28,628 bases of DNA from Betaproteobacteria bacterium. GTDB lineage: Bacteria; Pseudomonadota; Gammaproteobacteria; Burkholderiales; Burkholderiaceae_A. Shown here piece by piece: positions 11,117 to 20,521 of this stretch (positions are counted from its first letter, which is position 1; each line of letters opens with the position of its first letter). The notes below the pieces were generated by a model. The model saw only the letters and a list, made by a program, of their open reading frames with translations. It was not told the origin of the DNA and ran no database searches. Location of the stretch: NCBI GenBank assembly GCA_028139685.1, contig JAOINQ010000010.1:1-28628 (forward strand), in the 5' to 3' direction. Position numbers and translations under genes: made by a program.

Positions 11117-12196
11117 CTAGAATTTAATCCTTAAACCAACAGTAAACCCGTCCTGATCACCACCATTGGCAGGTGTTGAAGCAAAACCTTTCTTATGTAG
11201 TTCATGATTTGCTGAAGCCCCATTGTCTAGATTGCCAACCATTACATACCCCGTAACTTTCTTCGAAAAACTATGGAGCAATGCTAATTGAGTCATTTCA
11301 ATTTTTTCTGCCTCATTGTCACTTTGCTCAGACGAATGGAAGCCTAAACCTATCTTAGTATGTTTACTGATGGGTCCCATAACACTTAACGAATAACCTT
11401 CGCCATCAGCAGAGTATCCTAAGCCAGAGGTAGAGTCAGCGTTACTTTCAGCTGATAAATCCCAATACTGAGCCTTGAATACGATTTTGTTGTCAGTTTT
11501 ATAACTTACCCCTAAACCATACTGATCCCAATCGCTACTTCCGGTTGATCCTTTTGCTTCAGAATAGGCTAAAAAGCCATTAATTCCAGCTATCCTGAAC
11601 GTTGCAGCGAGTCCTGTCCTAGAATTACCTGAACTTTCACCAGCTACTTCTCCAAACTGATGATCAAAGTAAAAATTCCCGTCTAGGGCCTCTATTTTAG
11701 GAGATTCGTAAAAGAAAGCATTGTCAATTCTGTCACCAATTGCTAGGTAATCACTCATAGTTTTGAATCCAGCAAAGTTAGAGCCAACCATGTCGTATTT
11801 AGAAGCAAGAATTTTATCCCAGGTCTTATTTAACCCAAACGAAATTTTTCCTGCAGGAGTTTTCATACCAATAGTACTTTTTCTCTTCCAGTAGACGCTA
11901 CCAACTCCGCTTCCAGTTTTATTATTTCCTCCTGAGGCCCCGGTATCGTTATGAACTTCTGATTCCAGTGCGAAAAAGGCACCATAGCCTCCACCTAAAT
12001 CTTCTTTCCCTTTGATACCCCACCTTGAGGATGAAAGTGGTCCGTATGCAAGGCCAGACAGTGTTTCATCATTTGCGCCTGTTCCGGAAATACTTATCAA
12101 ACCAGCGTCAAGGCGGCCGTAAACTTTCACTGATGCTGCCTGGACTGAAGTAGCAAAGCCGGCAACTATAGCAACCGCTAAAATAGACTTTTTCAT
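11117..12196 (-). CDS. Outer-membrane porin, second paralogue
   Basis: 359 residues. The signal peptide is 1-20, cleaved after TSVQA. The mature N-terminus ASVKVYGRLDAGL, then RWGIKGKEDLGGGYGAFFALE and KISFGLNKTWD, are the standard landmarks of betaproteobacterial porins, and the C-terminus GFTVGLRIKF ends in Phe. It is clearly diverged from the porin at 9724-10875, most strongly in the middle loops, so the two probably differ in channel selectivity. That is inference. The ATG is preceded by the same GGAGAATT ribosome-binding sequence as the other porin. The 269-base gap upstream separates it from rplM. Confidence 0.93.
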   Translation of the reverse strand: MKKSILAVAIVAGFATSVQAASVKVYGRLDAGLISISGTGANDETLSGLAYGPLSSSRWGIKGKEDLGGGYGAFFALESEVHNDTGASGGNNKTGSGVGSVYWKRKSTIGMKTPAGKISFGLNKTWDKILASKYDMVGSNFAGFKTMSDYLAIGDRIDNAFFYESPKIEALDGNFYFDHQFGEVAGESSGNSRTGLAATFRIAGINGFLAYSEAKGSTGSSDWDQYGLGVSYKTDNKIVFKAQYWDLSAESNADSTSGLGYSADGEGYSLSVMGPISKHTKIGLGFHSSEQSDNEAEKIEMTQLALLHSFSKKVTGYVMVGNLDNGASANHELHKKGFASTPANGGDQDGFTVGLRIKF

Positions 12197-12410
12197 TCAA
12201 TTCTCCATATACATATTAAACAACGCGGACGACCTAAGCCGAACCACCAATCTGTATTATCCTAAATAAAGTTTTTCTAAAGTCTCTGATGCGATTTTTG
12301 TAATACAAAGTTCATAAAACTGTCTCAAATTCCCAACTACACTGAAAACTTTAGGATATTTAATTTAAGTGAGTTCTCTCTCAAAATCTAGTCAGTAATT
12401 AATAGATTAC

Positions 12411-12439
12411 TTGAAATTCCCCTTGAAAAACGGTACCCT
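12411..12439 (+). promoter_or_regulatory. Possible promoter of the rplM operon
   Basis: TTGAAA (12411-12416), a 17-base spacer, then TACCCT (12434-12439). The -10 is weak, but the position is right for a short ribosomal-protein leader. The remaining upstream sequence to 12197 is AT-rich and must also hold the promoter of the divergent porin, which I could not place. Confidence 0.35.
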
Positions 12440-12441
12440 TA

Positions 12442-12456
12442 CCTGTTACTTACAGG
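12442..12456 (+). promoter_or_regulatory. Small hairpin covering the rplM ribosome-binding region
   Basis: CCTGT (12442-12446) pairs with ACAGG (12452-12456) across a TACTT loop. The AGG of the 3' arm is the only Shine-Dalgarno-like sequence before the rplM ATG, nine bases away, so the hairpin would hide it. It could be a translational control site, but it is only five base pairs long. Confidence 0.35.
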
Positions 12457-12465
12457 CATTTTAAT

Positions 12466-12894
12466 ATGAAGACATACGTTGCAAAAAAAGAGATAGTTAA
12501 CAGAGATTGGTTTCTAATTGACGCTAGTGGCAAGGTTTTAGGTAGGTTGGCGAGCGAAATTGCGCATCGATTGAGAGGTAAACATAAACCTGAGTTTACG
12601 CCTCACGTCGATACTGGTGACTATATCGTTGTCGTTAACGCCACAAACGTAGTTGTCACAGGAAATAAGAACGAAGATAAGAAGTATTACAGGCACTCTG
12701 GATATCCTGGAGGCATTTCAGAAACAACTTTTAAACAGATGCAGGAAAAGCATCCAGGAAGGGCAATAGAAAAAGCTGTTAAGGGAATGTTGCCGAGCGG
12801 CCCTTTGGGATATGCAATGTTTAAGAAGTTAAAAGTATACGCCGGGTCTAGCCACCCTCATTCAGCGCAGCAGCCAAAAACTCTTGAGGTTTAG
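12466..12894 (+). CDS. rplM: 50S ribosomal protein L13
   Basis: 142 residues, the same length as E. coli L13, an early-assembly 23S-binding protein. Recognised by [19 protein letters not shown] (15-33), [18 protein letters not shown] (36-53), HSGYPGGI and the C-terminal [20 protein letters not shown]. It is the first gene of the conserved rplM-rpsI pair, with a 40-base gap to rpsI. Confidence 0.98.
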   Translation: MKTYVAKKEIVNRDWFLIDASGKVLGRLASEIAHRLRGKHKPEFTPHVDTGDYIVVVNATNVVVTGNKNEDKKYYRHSGYPGGISETTFKQMQEKHPGRAIEKAVKGMLPSGPLGYAMFKKLKVYAGSSHPHSAQQPKTLEV

Positions 12895-12934
12895 CTGTCT
12901 TCGCTGAAATTTCTTAGAAAGGAAAATTGTAATT

Positions 12935-13327
12935 ATGGTAGGAGACTATTACTACGGGACTGGTAGAAGAAAGAGTTCTGTTGCCAGGGTTTTCTTGAAA
13001 AAAGGGTCGGGCAATATTACGGTAAACAAGAGAAAATTAGGTGAGTATTTTTCGAGGGAAACCGGCAAGATGATTGTTCAGCAGCCATTAGCTCTCATTG
13101 ACTCAATGGATGCGTTTGATGTCAAAATAACGGTTCATGGGGGAGGAGAATCCGGTCAAGCCGGCGCTGTTCGCCATGGTCTTACTAGAGCCCTAATTGA
13201 GTATGATCATGAATTAAAAAGCAGTTTATCTAAGGCTGGTTTCGTTACGAGAGATCCTAGAGAGGTTGAGCGTAAAAAAGTTGGTCTACACAAGGCAAGG
13301 AAGCGGAAGCAGTTTTCTAAGAGGTAA
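12935..13327 (+). CDS. rpsI: 30S ribosomal protein S9
   Basis: 130 residues. [15 protein letters not shown] at the N-terminus, [19 protein letters not shown] in the middle, and the basic tail ending RKRKQFSKR, which reaches towards the P-site tRNA in the ribosome, are diagnostic of S9. AAGGA lies about ten bases before the ATG. It is co-transcribed with rplM, and argC follows after 53 bases, so it may share this transcript. Confidence 0.98.
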   Translation: MVGDYYYGTGRRKSSVARVFLKKGSGNITVNKRKLGEYFSRETGKMIVQQPLALIDSMDAFDVKITVHGGGESGQAGAVRHGLTRALIEYDHELKSSLSKAGFVTRDPREVERKKVGLHKARKRKQFSKR

Positions 13328-13380
13328 CTTTGCATACTATCTTTTGAGCACCCTAGAAGGTTTTCAATGGTAAGGATTAA

Positions 13381-14421
13381 ATGAGAGTAGGTGTCGCAGG
13401 TTGCTTGGGTTATACTGGGTTTGAGTTAGTAAAGTTATTGGATAGGCATCCAAAGATAACATTGGAAGTTCTTACAGCACGTGTGCCTGAGACTGTAAAA
13501 AAAGATCCCCGGTTTTCCTTGCTCCTAAAGGAAGGAAATGATGCGAAAATTAGGACACTTGAGGACGCAGATTTTTCAGCGTGCGAGTTAGTTTTTTTTG
13601 CGACACCCCATGGGGTGTGTATGGAGTATGCAAAAAAACTTTTCAATGAAGGTATTTCAGTTATAGATCTTTCCGCAGATTTCAGACTGCACGACCCAAA
13701 GATTTTTGAAAAATGGTATGGGATGAAACATTTAGCCCCTGAATTGTTGGACAAGGCAATTTATGGTCTACCAGAGTTAAATAGAACAAACATTGCTGGT
13801 GCCAATCTTGTAGCGATGCCGGGTTGCTACCCGACGTCAGTTATTATGGGTATTTTGCCGCTTATTGAGGAAAAATGTTTGATAAAAACTTTACTTGCCG
13901 ATTGTAAGTCTGGGGTGAGTGGGGCTGGACGGTCCGCCAACAGTGCCGCGATCTACGGGGAAGTTGCCGAAAACTTCAAGGCTTACGCTGTCCACGGACA
14001 CAGGCACCTCCCTGAAATTAAACAGGAAGTAGCCCATGTAATAAATAAATCTAAGGACCAGTTTAATTCCGACGATATCGATATACAGTTTACTCCTCAT
14101 TTGCTACCGATGTTTAGAGGCTTATACTCTTCTATCTACGTAGAGTTAACAGAGGATATAGAACAAGATGCATTGACTGAACTTTACAAAGCTCGGTATG
14201 CGAATGAACCCTTTGTAAAAATTCTTCCAAAGGGTGTGTTACCTGAAACACGTTTTGTACGAGAATCGAACGAAATTCATATTTACGTAAATAAGTTTAA
14301 TGAGTCCAGCTACTTAAATATTTTGGTTGCAGAGGACAATTTAACAAAAGGAGCAGCTGGTCAAGCAGTACAAGTAATGAACTTAGTTTTTGGGTTTGCA
14401 GAAACTACTGGGTTAAAGTAA
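13381..14421 (+). CDS. argC: N-acetyl-gamma-glutamyl-phosphate reductase
   Basis: 346 residues, usual for the type 1 enzyme. It performs the NADPH-dependent third step of arginine synthesis, reducing acetylglutamyl phosphate to the semialdehyde. The N-terminal Rossmann motif is [14 protein letters not shown] (3-16); GATGYTG is more common at this site. The catalytic cysteine is Cys149 in [18 protein letters not shown] (177-186) and HGHRHLPEI (205-213, probable acid/base His) follow. AAGG lies about six bases before the ATG. The rpsI-argC-erpA order is usual in betaproteobacteria. Confidence 0.97.
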   Translation: MRVGVAGCLGYTGFELVKLLDRHPKITLEVLTARVPETVKKDPRFSLLLKEGNDAKIRTLEDADFSACELVFFATPHGVCMEYAKKLFNEGISVIDLSADFRLHDPKIFEKWYGMKHLAPELLDKAIYGLPELNRTNIAGANLVAMPGCYPTSVIMGILPLIEEKCLIKTLLADCKSGVSGAGRSANSAAIYGEVAENFKAYAVHGHRHLPEIKQEVAHVINKSKDQFNSDDIDIQFTPHLLPMFRGLYSSIYVELTEDIEQDALTELYKARYANEPFVKILPKGVLPETRFVRESNEIHIYVNKFNESSYLNILVAEDNLTKGAAGQAVQVMNLVFGFAETTGLK

Positions 14422-14443
14422 AGTATTAGGGAAGGAGGATAAG

Positions 14444-14827
14444 ATGCCAACCGAAGTGAAAAAAGAAAATCTTGATGTCCCAACGCCAGGTGAGATGCCC
14501 CCGCCTTTTGTGTTTACAGATGCTGCGGCAAAGAAAGTAAAAAGTCTTATTGAGGAGGAAAATAACCCGAATTTAAAATTAAGGGTATATGTTCAGGGTG
14601 GAGGATGCTCAGGTTTCCAATATGGGTTTACATTTGATGAGGTTGAAAATGAAGACGATGCTAAGATGGAGCGTTTAGGCGTTTCGCTACTGATTGATTC
14701 CATGAGTTACCAGTATCTAACTGGGTCTGAAATTGATTTTAAAGATGACCTAGAGGGAGCCCAATTTGTAATTAGAAACCCTAACGCAGTAACAACTTGT
14801 GGATGTGGCTCAAGTTTCTCTGTGTAA
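14444..14827 (+). CDS. erpA: Iron-sulfur cluster insertion protein ErpA
   Basis: 127 residues, an A-type Fe-S carrier that passes clusters to apo-proteins such as IspG and IspH. The three cluster cysteines are Cys55 ([11 protein letters not shown]) and Cys119 and Cys121 ([11 protein letters not shown]). A 20-residue Pro/Glu-rich N-terminal extension precedes the domain. A strong ribosome site, AAGGAGG, precedes the ATG. It is probably the last gene of the rplM transcript. The converging pntB stop is five bases past its own, and no terminator is visible between them. Confidence 0.95.
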   Translation: MPTEVKKENLDVPTPGEMPPPFVFTDAAAKKVKSLIEEENNPNLKLRVYVQGGGCSGFQYGFTFDEVENEDDAKMERLGVSLLIDSMSYQYLTGSEIDFKDDLEGAQFVIRNPNAVTTCGCGSSFSV

Positions 14828-14832
14828 AAAGG

Positions 14833-16281
14833 TTAATCTTCGCTCGCCTTTCCTATCTCCTCAATTATTTTTTTTGCATCTCCAAATACCATCATCGTGC
14901 TTTCCATATAAAATAATTCGTTGTCCAATCCGGCGTAACCAGACGCCATGGATCTTTTATTTACGATTACTGATTGCGCTTTGAAAACTTCTAATATTGG
15001 CATTCCAAAAATAGGGCTTCCGGGAGTTTTTGCAGCCGGATTCACAACATCGTTTGCTCCCAATACTAGGACTACGTCGGTTTGATTGAATTCAGAATTA
15101 ATATCCTCCATTTCGAATACCTGATCATACGGTACCTCTGCTTCAGCAAGTAGAACGTTCATATGACCCGGCATTCTACCAGCTACGGGGTGAATTGCGT
15201 ACCGAACTTGAATTCCCTTCTCTATTAATTTGTCTGTCAGCTCTTTAAGTGCATGTTGTGCTCTGGCAACAGCTAAACCATATCCGGGAACAATTATCAC
15301 AGAATCTGCATTTCCCAGCATAAAAGCAGCATCATCAGCAGACCCAGTTTTGATTGGTTTTGACTCTCCCGAGCTCTGGGCTAAATCTGTTTCGCCGCCA
15401 AAGCCCCCTAAAATTACACTCAGAAATGCTCTATTCATAGCCTTGCACATGATGTAAGACAAGATGGCCCCTGATGAACCAACTAATGAGCCAGCAACAA
15501 TTAGCATACTGTTTCCCAGGGAAAAACCTATTCCAGCAGCAGCCCAGCCGGAATAGCTATTTAGCATAGAAACAACAACTGGCATATCAGCACCTCCAAT
15601 CGGTATGATGATCAAAACTCCGACAATAAATGAAAGTGCTAAAAGCAGGAAAAAAGCAGCCCAGTTTTCTGTCAAGGTAAAGATTACCCCTAATCCAATT
15701 ATGGAAAGGCCGACTATAAGATTTATGAAATGCTGTCCAGAAAAAACAATTGGCGCTCCTTGAAATAGCCGAAACTTGTATTTTCCAGAAAGTTTTCCAA
15801 ACGCAATTACAGAGCCAGAAAACGTAATTGCACCAATTGCAGCGCCTAAAAACAACTCCAATCTATTACCGGTAGGAATCTGCATTCCTTTTTCCGTGAT
15901 ATTAAGGGCATGCGGTTCTATAACAGCTGCAATTGCGATAAATACTGCAGCTAGACCAACCATCGAGTGCATGAAAGCAACCAGTTCTGGCATTTTCGTC
16001 ATTTCGACTTTCTTAGCCATTGTTGCTCCAATTGCTCCCCCCAGGGCGATACCCAATACTACTAATATGATGCCCGATAACAGACTCTCAGTTCTGAGAA
16101 CGCTTGCCATGTTCCCAATCAAACCAAAAGTACTGATGGTAGCTATTAGCATTCCAACCATCCCGAAGATATTTCCCCGAATGGATGTGGTTGGGTGGGA
16201 CAGGCCTTTTAGGGCCTGAATAAAACAAACTGAGGCGACAAGATAAAGTAATGTAACAGTATTAATTGAAAAATTTAACAT
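14833..16281 (-). CDS. pntB: NAD(P) transhydrogenase subunit beta
   Basis: 482 residues. The N-terminal two thirds hold about eight membrane helices (domain II, the proton channel, with GGAIGATMAKKVEMTKMPEL). The C-terminal 180 residues form the NADP(H)-binding domain III: GYGLAVARAQHALKEL, HPVAGRMPGHMNVLLAEA, VLGANDVVNPAAK and SMASGYAGLDNELFY. Together with PntAA and PntAB it uses the proton gradient to make NADPH from NADH in the inner membrane. It starts 12 bases after the pntAB stop, in one operon. AGGA lies upstream of the ATG. Confidence 0.97.
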   Translation of the reverse strand: MLNFSINTVTLLYLVASVCFIQALKGLSHPTTSIRGNIFGMVGMLIATISTFGLIGNMASVLRTESLLSGIILVVLGIALGGAIGATMAKKVEMTKMPELVAFMHSMVGLAAVFIAIAAVIEPHALNITEKGMQIPTGNRLELFLGAAIGAITFSGSVIAFGKLSGKYKFRLFQGAPIVFSGQHFINLIVGLSIIGLGVIFTLTENWAAFFLLLALSFIVGVLIIIPIGGADMPVVVSMLNSYSGWAAAGIGFSLGNSMLIVAGSLVGSSGAILSYIMCKAMNRAFLSVILGGFGGETDLAQSSGESKPIKTGSADDAAFMLGNADSVIIVPGYGLAVARAQHALKELTDKLIEKGIQVRYAIHPVAGRMPGHMNVLLAEAEVPYDQVFEMEDINSEFNQTDVVLVLGANDVVNPAAKTPGSPIFGMPILEVFKAQSVIVNKRSMASGYAGLDNELFYMESTMMVFGDAKKIIEEIGKASED

Positions 16282-16293
16282 ATCATCTTGTCC

Positions 16294-16590
16294 TTATTTC
16301 TTTTCTTTTTTCTTAAACATTTCTAGCATGCGTCTTGTGACCAAAAACCCTCCAAAAACATTTACAGATGCTAGTGTAATCGCGAGAAATCCCATCAATT
16401 GCCCCATTGTTGTTTCAGTGAGTGCTCCCGCCATCATAGCTCCCACAATGATGATCGCAGAGATAGCATTTGTTACTGCCATAAGTGGTGTATGAAGTGC
16501 TGGGGTGACATTCCACACCACGTGATAACCAACATAGATTGCTAAAACAAAAATAATTAAATTCATTACTGTTGGGTTTATGGCTTCCAT
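16294..16590 (-). CDS. pntAB: NAD(P) transhydrogenase subunit alpha, membrane part
   Basis: 98 residues with three membrane helices (about 9-27, 36-56 and 63-84) and a Lys-rich tail. Motifs are [26 protein letters not shown] and [17 protein letters not shown]. It corresponds to the C-terminal membrane segment of E. coli PntA, here a separate protein as in Rhodospirillum rubrum. Its ATG lies inside the end of pntAA (13-base overlap), so translation is probably coupled. Confidence 0.96.
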   Translation of the reverse strand: MEAINPTVMNLIIFVLAIYVGYHVVWNVTPALHTPLMAVTNAISAIIIVGAMMAGALTETTMGQLMGFLAITLASVNVFGGFLVTRRMLEMFKKKEKK

Positions 16591-17693
16591 AATTGGCCCT
16601 CCTTGATTACCAGTGTCGCCTGCACAATGTCGTCGTCTTCAGGAATAACTAGAGTTTTTTCCTCACTTATTATGAGTTTAGCGAAATCGTAGATGTTCCT
16701 GGAATATAAAGCCGATGAATCACTGGCAACCTTCGAAGGTAAATTCGTGAAGCCTATCACCTTAACTCCATTGAACTCTTTTATGATACCTATCTCGGAG
16801 CCCTCACAGTTTCCACCTTGTTCTACTGCCATATCAACAATTACGGAACCAGGCTTCATACTCTGAACCATATCACTCGTAATCAATAACGGAGCTTTTT
16901 TCCCAGGGATTAAAGCGGTTGAGATCACCATGTCGGCCTTTGAAATTTTCTCAGCGACTCTTTCAGACTGCCTTTTAAGCCATGACGCAGGCATAGCTTT
17001 CGCATAACCCCCTTCCCCTTCTGCGGCAGCTCTTTCTTCGTCAGTCTCTAACGGAACATCAATAAATTTTGCCCCAAGAGATTCTATTTGTTCTTTGACA
17101 CTCGGCCTAACGTCTGAGGCTTCAACCACTGCTCCTAATCTCTTCGCTGTTGCTATTGCTTGCAAACCCGCTACCCCAGCTCCCAAAACAATTACTTTAG
17201 CCGCTTTCGTGGATCCCGCAGCAGTCATTAACATAGGAAAAAGCTTCGGGTATTCACTTGCCCCGACCAAAACAGCTTTGTATCCCGCAATATTTGCTTG
17301 CGAAGATAAAACATCTAATGTCTGGGCCCTAGTTGTACGGGGCGCTGACTCCAATGCGAAGGCCGTTATACCCTTTTTGGCTATTTCAGCTAAATATTCT
17401 TTATTATACGGCTCTAACATGCCAACCAAAGTCGTCCCACTTTTTAAATCATTTAATTCAGCTTTTTGAGGTGTTCTGACTTTTAAAACTAACTCCTTTT
17501 GGAAAGCCTCTGCCTGGTTACATATTTTCGCGCCAGCAGCTTCGTAGTCCAAATCACTGAAAAAAGCAGAATTCCCAGCATTTTCAGCGACGTATACATC
17601 AACTCCTAATTTAATAAATTTTTTTACTGTTTCAGGCGAGCCAGCTACACGGGCCTCGCCCACAAAAGTTTCCTTTGGAATACCTATTTGCAC
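16578..17693 (-). CDS. pntAA: NAD(P) transhydrogenase subunit alpha, NAD-binding part
   Basis: 371 residues, the soluble NAD(H)-binding domain I of transhydrogenase, related to alanine dehydrogenase. MQIGIPKET at the N-terminus, [20 protein letters not shown] (Rossmann fold), [19 protein letters not shown] and [10 protein letters not shown] (the mobile-loop region) are diagnostic. The start is a GTG at 17693, supported by AGGAG seven bases upstream and by the family N-terminus. It is the first gene of pntAA-pntAB-pntB and diverges from mnmA across only 44 bases. Confidence 0.97.
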   Translation of the reverse strand: MQIGIPKETFVGEARVAGSPETVKKFIKLGVDVYVAENAGNSAFFSDLDYEAAGAKICNQAEAFQKELVLKVRTPQKAELNDLKSGTTLVGMLEPYNKEYLAEIAKKGITAFALESAPRTTRAQTLDVLSSQANIAGYKAVLVGASEYPKLFPMLMTAAGSTKAAKVIVLGAGVAGLQAIATAKRLGAVVEASDVRPSVKEQIESLGAKFIDVPLETDEERAAAEGEGGYAKAMPASWLKRQSERVAEKISKADMVISTALIPGKKAPLLITSDMVQSMKPGSVIVDMAVEQGGNCEGSEIGIIKEFNGVKVIGFTNLPSKVASDSSALYSRNIYDFAKLIISEEKTLVIPEDDDIVQATLVIKEGQLWKP

Positions 17694-17737
17694 TCGTATT
17701 CTCCTAAAATGAATAATCGATTAAATTTCGTTCGAAC

Positions 17738-18826
17738 ATGACTAAAAAATTAGACGTCGTTGTTGGTTTGTCAGGTGGAGTTGACTCTAGCGTTGCAGCA
17801 TGGTTGCTCCAACAAAAAGGCCATAAAGTAAGAGCTGTATTTATGAAAAATTGGAATAGTGACGATGAGCTTGGAGAATGCAGTAGTAAAGAGGATTTTT
17901 TGTCAGCAGCGACAGCCGCAGACAAGCTTAATATCCCCCTCGAGTTTGTTTCCTTTTCAAAACAGTATAAAGACATGGTTTTTAAAGATTTTGTAAATGA
18001 ATATTCCGTTGGAAGAACCCCAAATCCTGATGTATTCTGCAACTCCGAAATTAAGTTTAAAGCCTTTTTAGAGCACGCAAAAAGTATGGGCGCAGATTAC
18101 CTCGCAACTGGACATTATGCCCGCTCAGAACTAAAAAACTGTCAGTATAACCTATTAACAGCTTCTGACAAAAAAAAAGACCAAACTTATTTTTTGTACC
18201 GTTTGAATCAGACACAACTGGCTCATTCCCTGTTCCCTGTCGGAGGCCTAACCAAAGATGCAGTTAGAAAAATTGCTATACAGATCAACCTACCAAATGC
18301 CCAACGGTCGGATTCAATGGGCATTTGCTTTATAGGAAAAAAACAATTTAGCTCATTTATTTCCAAATTTATTAATCAAAAACCTGGCCGAATTTGTACT
18401 GAAAATGGAGAATGTATAGGGGAACATAATGGTTTGCACCTATATACTATAGGACAGCGAAAGGGGATTGGTATAGGGGGCTTAAAGATGGCAAGTTCTG
18501 GAAAAACTGGTCTACCTTGGTTTGTTGCTGAAAAAAGAGTTGATGAAAATACGTTAATTGTTGTGCAGGGTTCAGATCACCCCATGCTATACAAGGATGT
18601 GATTGAGGCTAAATCTTTACACTGGATTACCGGAAAGGCCCCACCTGTTGGGAGCCAAATAAAAATTAAAATCAGGCATAGTCAGTCTATGGCGGATGCA
18701 GTTATTGACTCTTGCAACGATTTACTTAGAGTTAAGGTTAGTAGACCCCTTTGGGGAGTGGCTCCTGGGCAATCGATTGTCTGTTATGCAGGTAAAATAT
18801 GCTTAGGTGGGGGGATAATTTCTTAG
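17738..18826 (+). CDS. mnmA: tRNA-specific 2-thiouridylase MnmA
   Basis: 362 residues. It puts sulfur on position 2 of the wobble uridine U34 in tRNAs for Lys, Glu and Gln. The PP-loop GLSGGVDSSVA (10-20) binds ATP. The catalytic pair is Cys101 (NPDVFCNSEIKF) and Cys197 (MGICFIG). The C-terminal domain has LHLYTIGQRKGIGIGG. No clear Shine-Dalgarno precedes the ATG. A 10-codon frame (17709-17741) ends in a TGA overlapping this ATG, which could couple the two. purB follows after 16 bases. Confidence 0.97.
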   Translation: MTKKLDVVVGLSGGVDSSVAAWLLQQKGHKVRAVFMKNWNSDDELGECSSKEDFLSAATAADKLNIPLEFVSFSKQYKDMVFKDFVNEYSVGRTPNPDVFCNSEIKFKAFLEHAKSMGADYLATGHYARSELKNCQYNLLTASDKKKDQTYFLYRLNQTQLAHSLFPVGGLTKDAVRKIAIQINLPNAQRSDSMGICFIGKKQFSSFISKFINQKPGRICTENGECIGEHNGLHLYTIGQRKGIGIGGLKMASSGKTGLPWFVAEKRVDENTLIVVQGSDHPMLYKDVIEAKSLHWITGKAPPVGSQIKIKIRHSQSMADAVIDSCNDLLRVKVSRPLWGVAPGQSIVCYAGKICLGGGIIS

Positions 18827-18842
18827 TTTTGAAAGAATTTTT

Positions 18843-20228
18843 ATGAATGAAAATGAACTCTTTGCAATTTGTCCGTTGGATGGAAGGTACAAAAGCCGGA
18901 TTCGTATAGTAGAGGAAACCTTTTCTGAAGCGGCCTTGATTACTTACAGAGTAAAAGTCGAAATTCTTTGGTTTAGGAGACTTTGCCTCGAGTCGGTTGG
19001 AAATCTAACACCTCTAGATGAAAAACTAGAAAAGCAGCTAGAATCATGGATTTCGGAGTTCTCCGTTGATGACGTCAAGGACATTAAATCAATTGAAAAG
19101 GAAACTAACCATGATGTAAAAGCAGTGGAGTATTTCCTGAAACGAAAGGCAAGAGAGTCAGATAATACTTTTTTGAAAAATCATGTTGAGATGTTCCATT
19201 TTGGATGCACATCTGAAGATATAAATAATCTTGCTTATGCGGGAATGTTGAAAGATGCTAGAAAAAAAATATTAGTCCCGAAACTTAATGCACTTATAGA
19301 CATATTGAAGCAATTGATTTTGAGCAGTGCGAGTTTGCCAATGATGTCTAGGACCCATGGACAACCCGCCTCTCCAACAACTTTAGGTAAGGAATTAGCG
19401 AATTACAGGAGACGTATGAGAGTGTCTAGAGACCACTTTGTAGACGTACAAATTTTAGGAAAACTTAATGGAGCAGTTGGAAATTTTAATGCGCACGTTA
19501 TTGCAGACTCAGAAAAAAATTGGCTCGATATTTCGAGATCATTTGTCGAAGGGGATTTGGGCCTCATTGTGAATGAAATGACTACACAAATTGAGCCACA
19601 CGATTGGATAGCTCGATATTCTAATGAACTAGCTGTTATAAATTCCATCATGATTGATTTCTGTAGAGATATTTGGTCGTATATTTCTTTGGGTTACTTT
19701 ACGCAAAAAAAAGAAAAGAATGAGGTAGGTTCATCGACAATGCCTCACAAAGTTAATCCAATCGATTTTGAAAATGCTGAGGGCAATTTGGGATTATCAT
19801 CGTCACTATTGCAGCATTTTTCCACAAAGTTATTAATCTCAAGGTATCAGCGGGATTTGAGCGATTCAACGGTAATGAGAAATATTGGTGTGGCGGTTGG
19901 CTACACCCTTTTAGCCCTTGACTCAACAGTCCGTGGACTGAAAAAAATTGTACCGAATAAGGTTAAGATTTCTGATGATTTGACGGATACCTGGGAAGTT
20001 CTCGCAGAGCCGATACAAATGGTGATGCGAAAAAATGGAATTGCAGATGCTTATGAGAGATTAAAAGAAATTTCTAGAGGCGAGAGTCTCGGGAAGGATC
20101 AGATATCTATTTTTATATCGGACCTTGATATTTCTGAAGAGGATAAAGAAGCGCTTTTATCGCTGCTACCGTCCAGATATGTTGGATTGGCGGAGAAGTT
20201 AGCCATAAAAGAAGCTGAAAAAGATTAA
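18843..20228 (+). CDS. purB: Adenylosuccinate lyase
   Basis: 461 residues, the fumarase/aspartase fold, cytosolic. It removes fumarate from SAICAR and from adenylosuccinate in purine synthesis. Landmarks are ICPLDGRYKS at the N-terminus, HFGCTSEDINNLAYA (119-133), SRTHGQPASPTTLGKE (169-184, acid/base His172) and the signature loop GSSTMPHKVNPIDFENAEGN (296-315, catalytic serine). This is the long PurB form of E. coli (456 residues). The mnmA-purB adjacency suggests one transcript. Confidence 0.97.
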   Translation: MNENELFAICPLDGRYKSRIRIVEETFSEAALITYRVKVEILWFRRLCLESVGNLTPLDEKLEKQLESWISEFSVDDVKDIKSIEKETNHDVKAVEYFLKRKARESDNTFLKNHVEMFHFGCTSEDINNLAYAGMLKDARKKILVPKLNALIDILKQLILSSASLPMMSRTHGQPASPTTLGKELANYRRRMRVSRDHFVDVQILGKLNGAVGNFNAHVIADSEKNWLDISRSFVEGDLGLIVNEMTTQIEPHDWIARYSNELAVINSIMIDFCRDIWSYISLGYFTQKKEKNEVGSSTMPHKVNPIDFENAEGNLGLSSSLLQHFSTKLLISRYQRDLSDSTVMRNIGVAVGYTLLALDSTVRGLKKIVPNKVKISDDLTDTWEVLAEPIQMVMRKNGIADAYERLKEISRGESLGKDQISIFISDLDISEEDKEALLSLLPSRYVGLAEKLAIKEAEKD

Positions 20229-20269
20229 AAGCTGCTTGAATTCATAAAAAAACAACCGATTCATTCATT

Positions 20270-20521
20270 ATGATGCGTATTTTTTCAAAAATTATGTTTG
20301 CATTTCTTGTTTTAGTCACGGATAGCTCGATGGCTGAAAAAAGGTGTTTAGTCTCATCTAAAACAACATTGTTGTATTATGAAAGAATTCAATCAGTTAC
20401 TATTTGGGCAAACAATTTAAAGAATGCCGAAAAAAAATTTCGCAGAATTTTTCCTCACAGAACAAATATTATGAGAATAAGGTGCCGGGAACACATAAAT
20501 CCATACGAACGAATTCCCTAA
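20270..20521 (+). CDS. Possible small exported protein, unknown
   Basis: 83 codons starting 41 bases after purB. I do not recognise it. The first 22 residues look like a signal peptide (MMRIFSKIM, hydrophobic core, SSMA cleavage site). The remaining 61 residues are basic, with Cys26 and a second cysteine in RIRCREHINPYER near the C-terminus, and could be disulfide-linked. No good ribosome site precedes the ATG, and the stop overlaps the convergent secF stop by two bases. The frame fills the whole purB-secF gap, which favours a real gene but does not prove it. Translation of a non-coding gap remains possible. Confidence 0.4.
   Translation: MMRIFSKIMFAFLVLVTDSSMAEKRCLVSSKTTLLYYERIQSVTIWANNLKNAEKKFRRIFPHRTNIMRIRCREHINPYERIP

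Noticed and set aside
15776..16219. A 147-codon plus-strand frame
   Set aside because: It is antisense to the membrane helices of pntB; its Ile/Pro/Ala-rich sequence is a by-product of helix codons.
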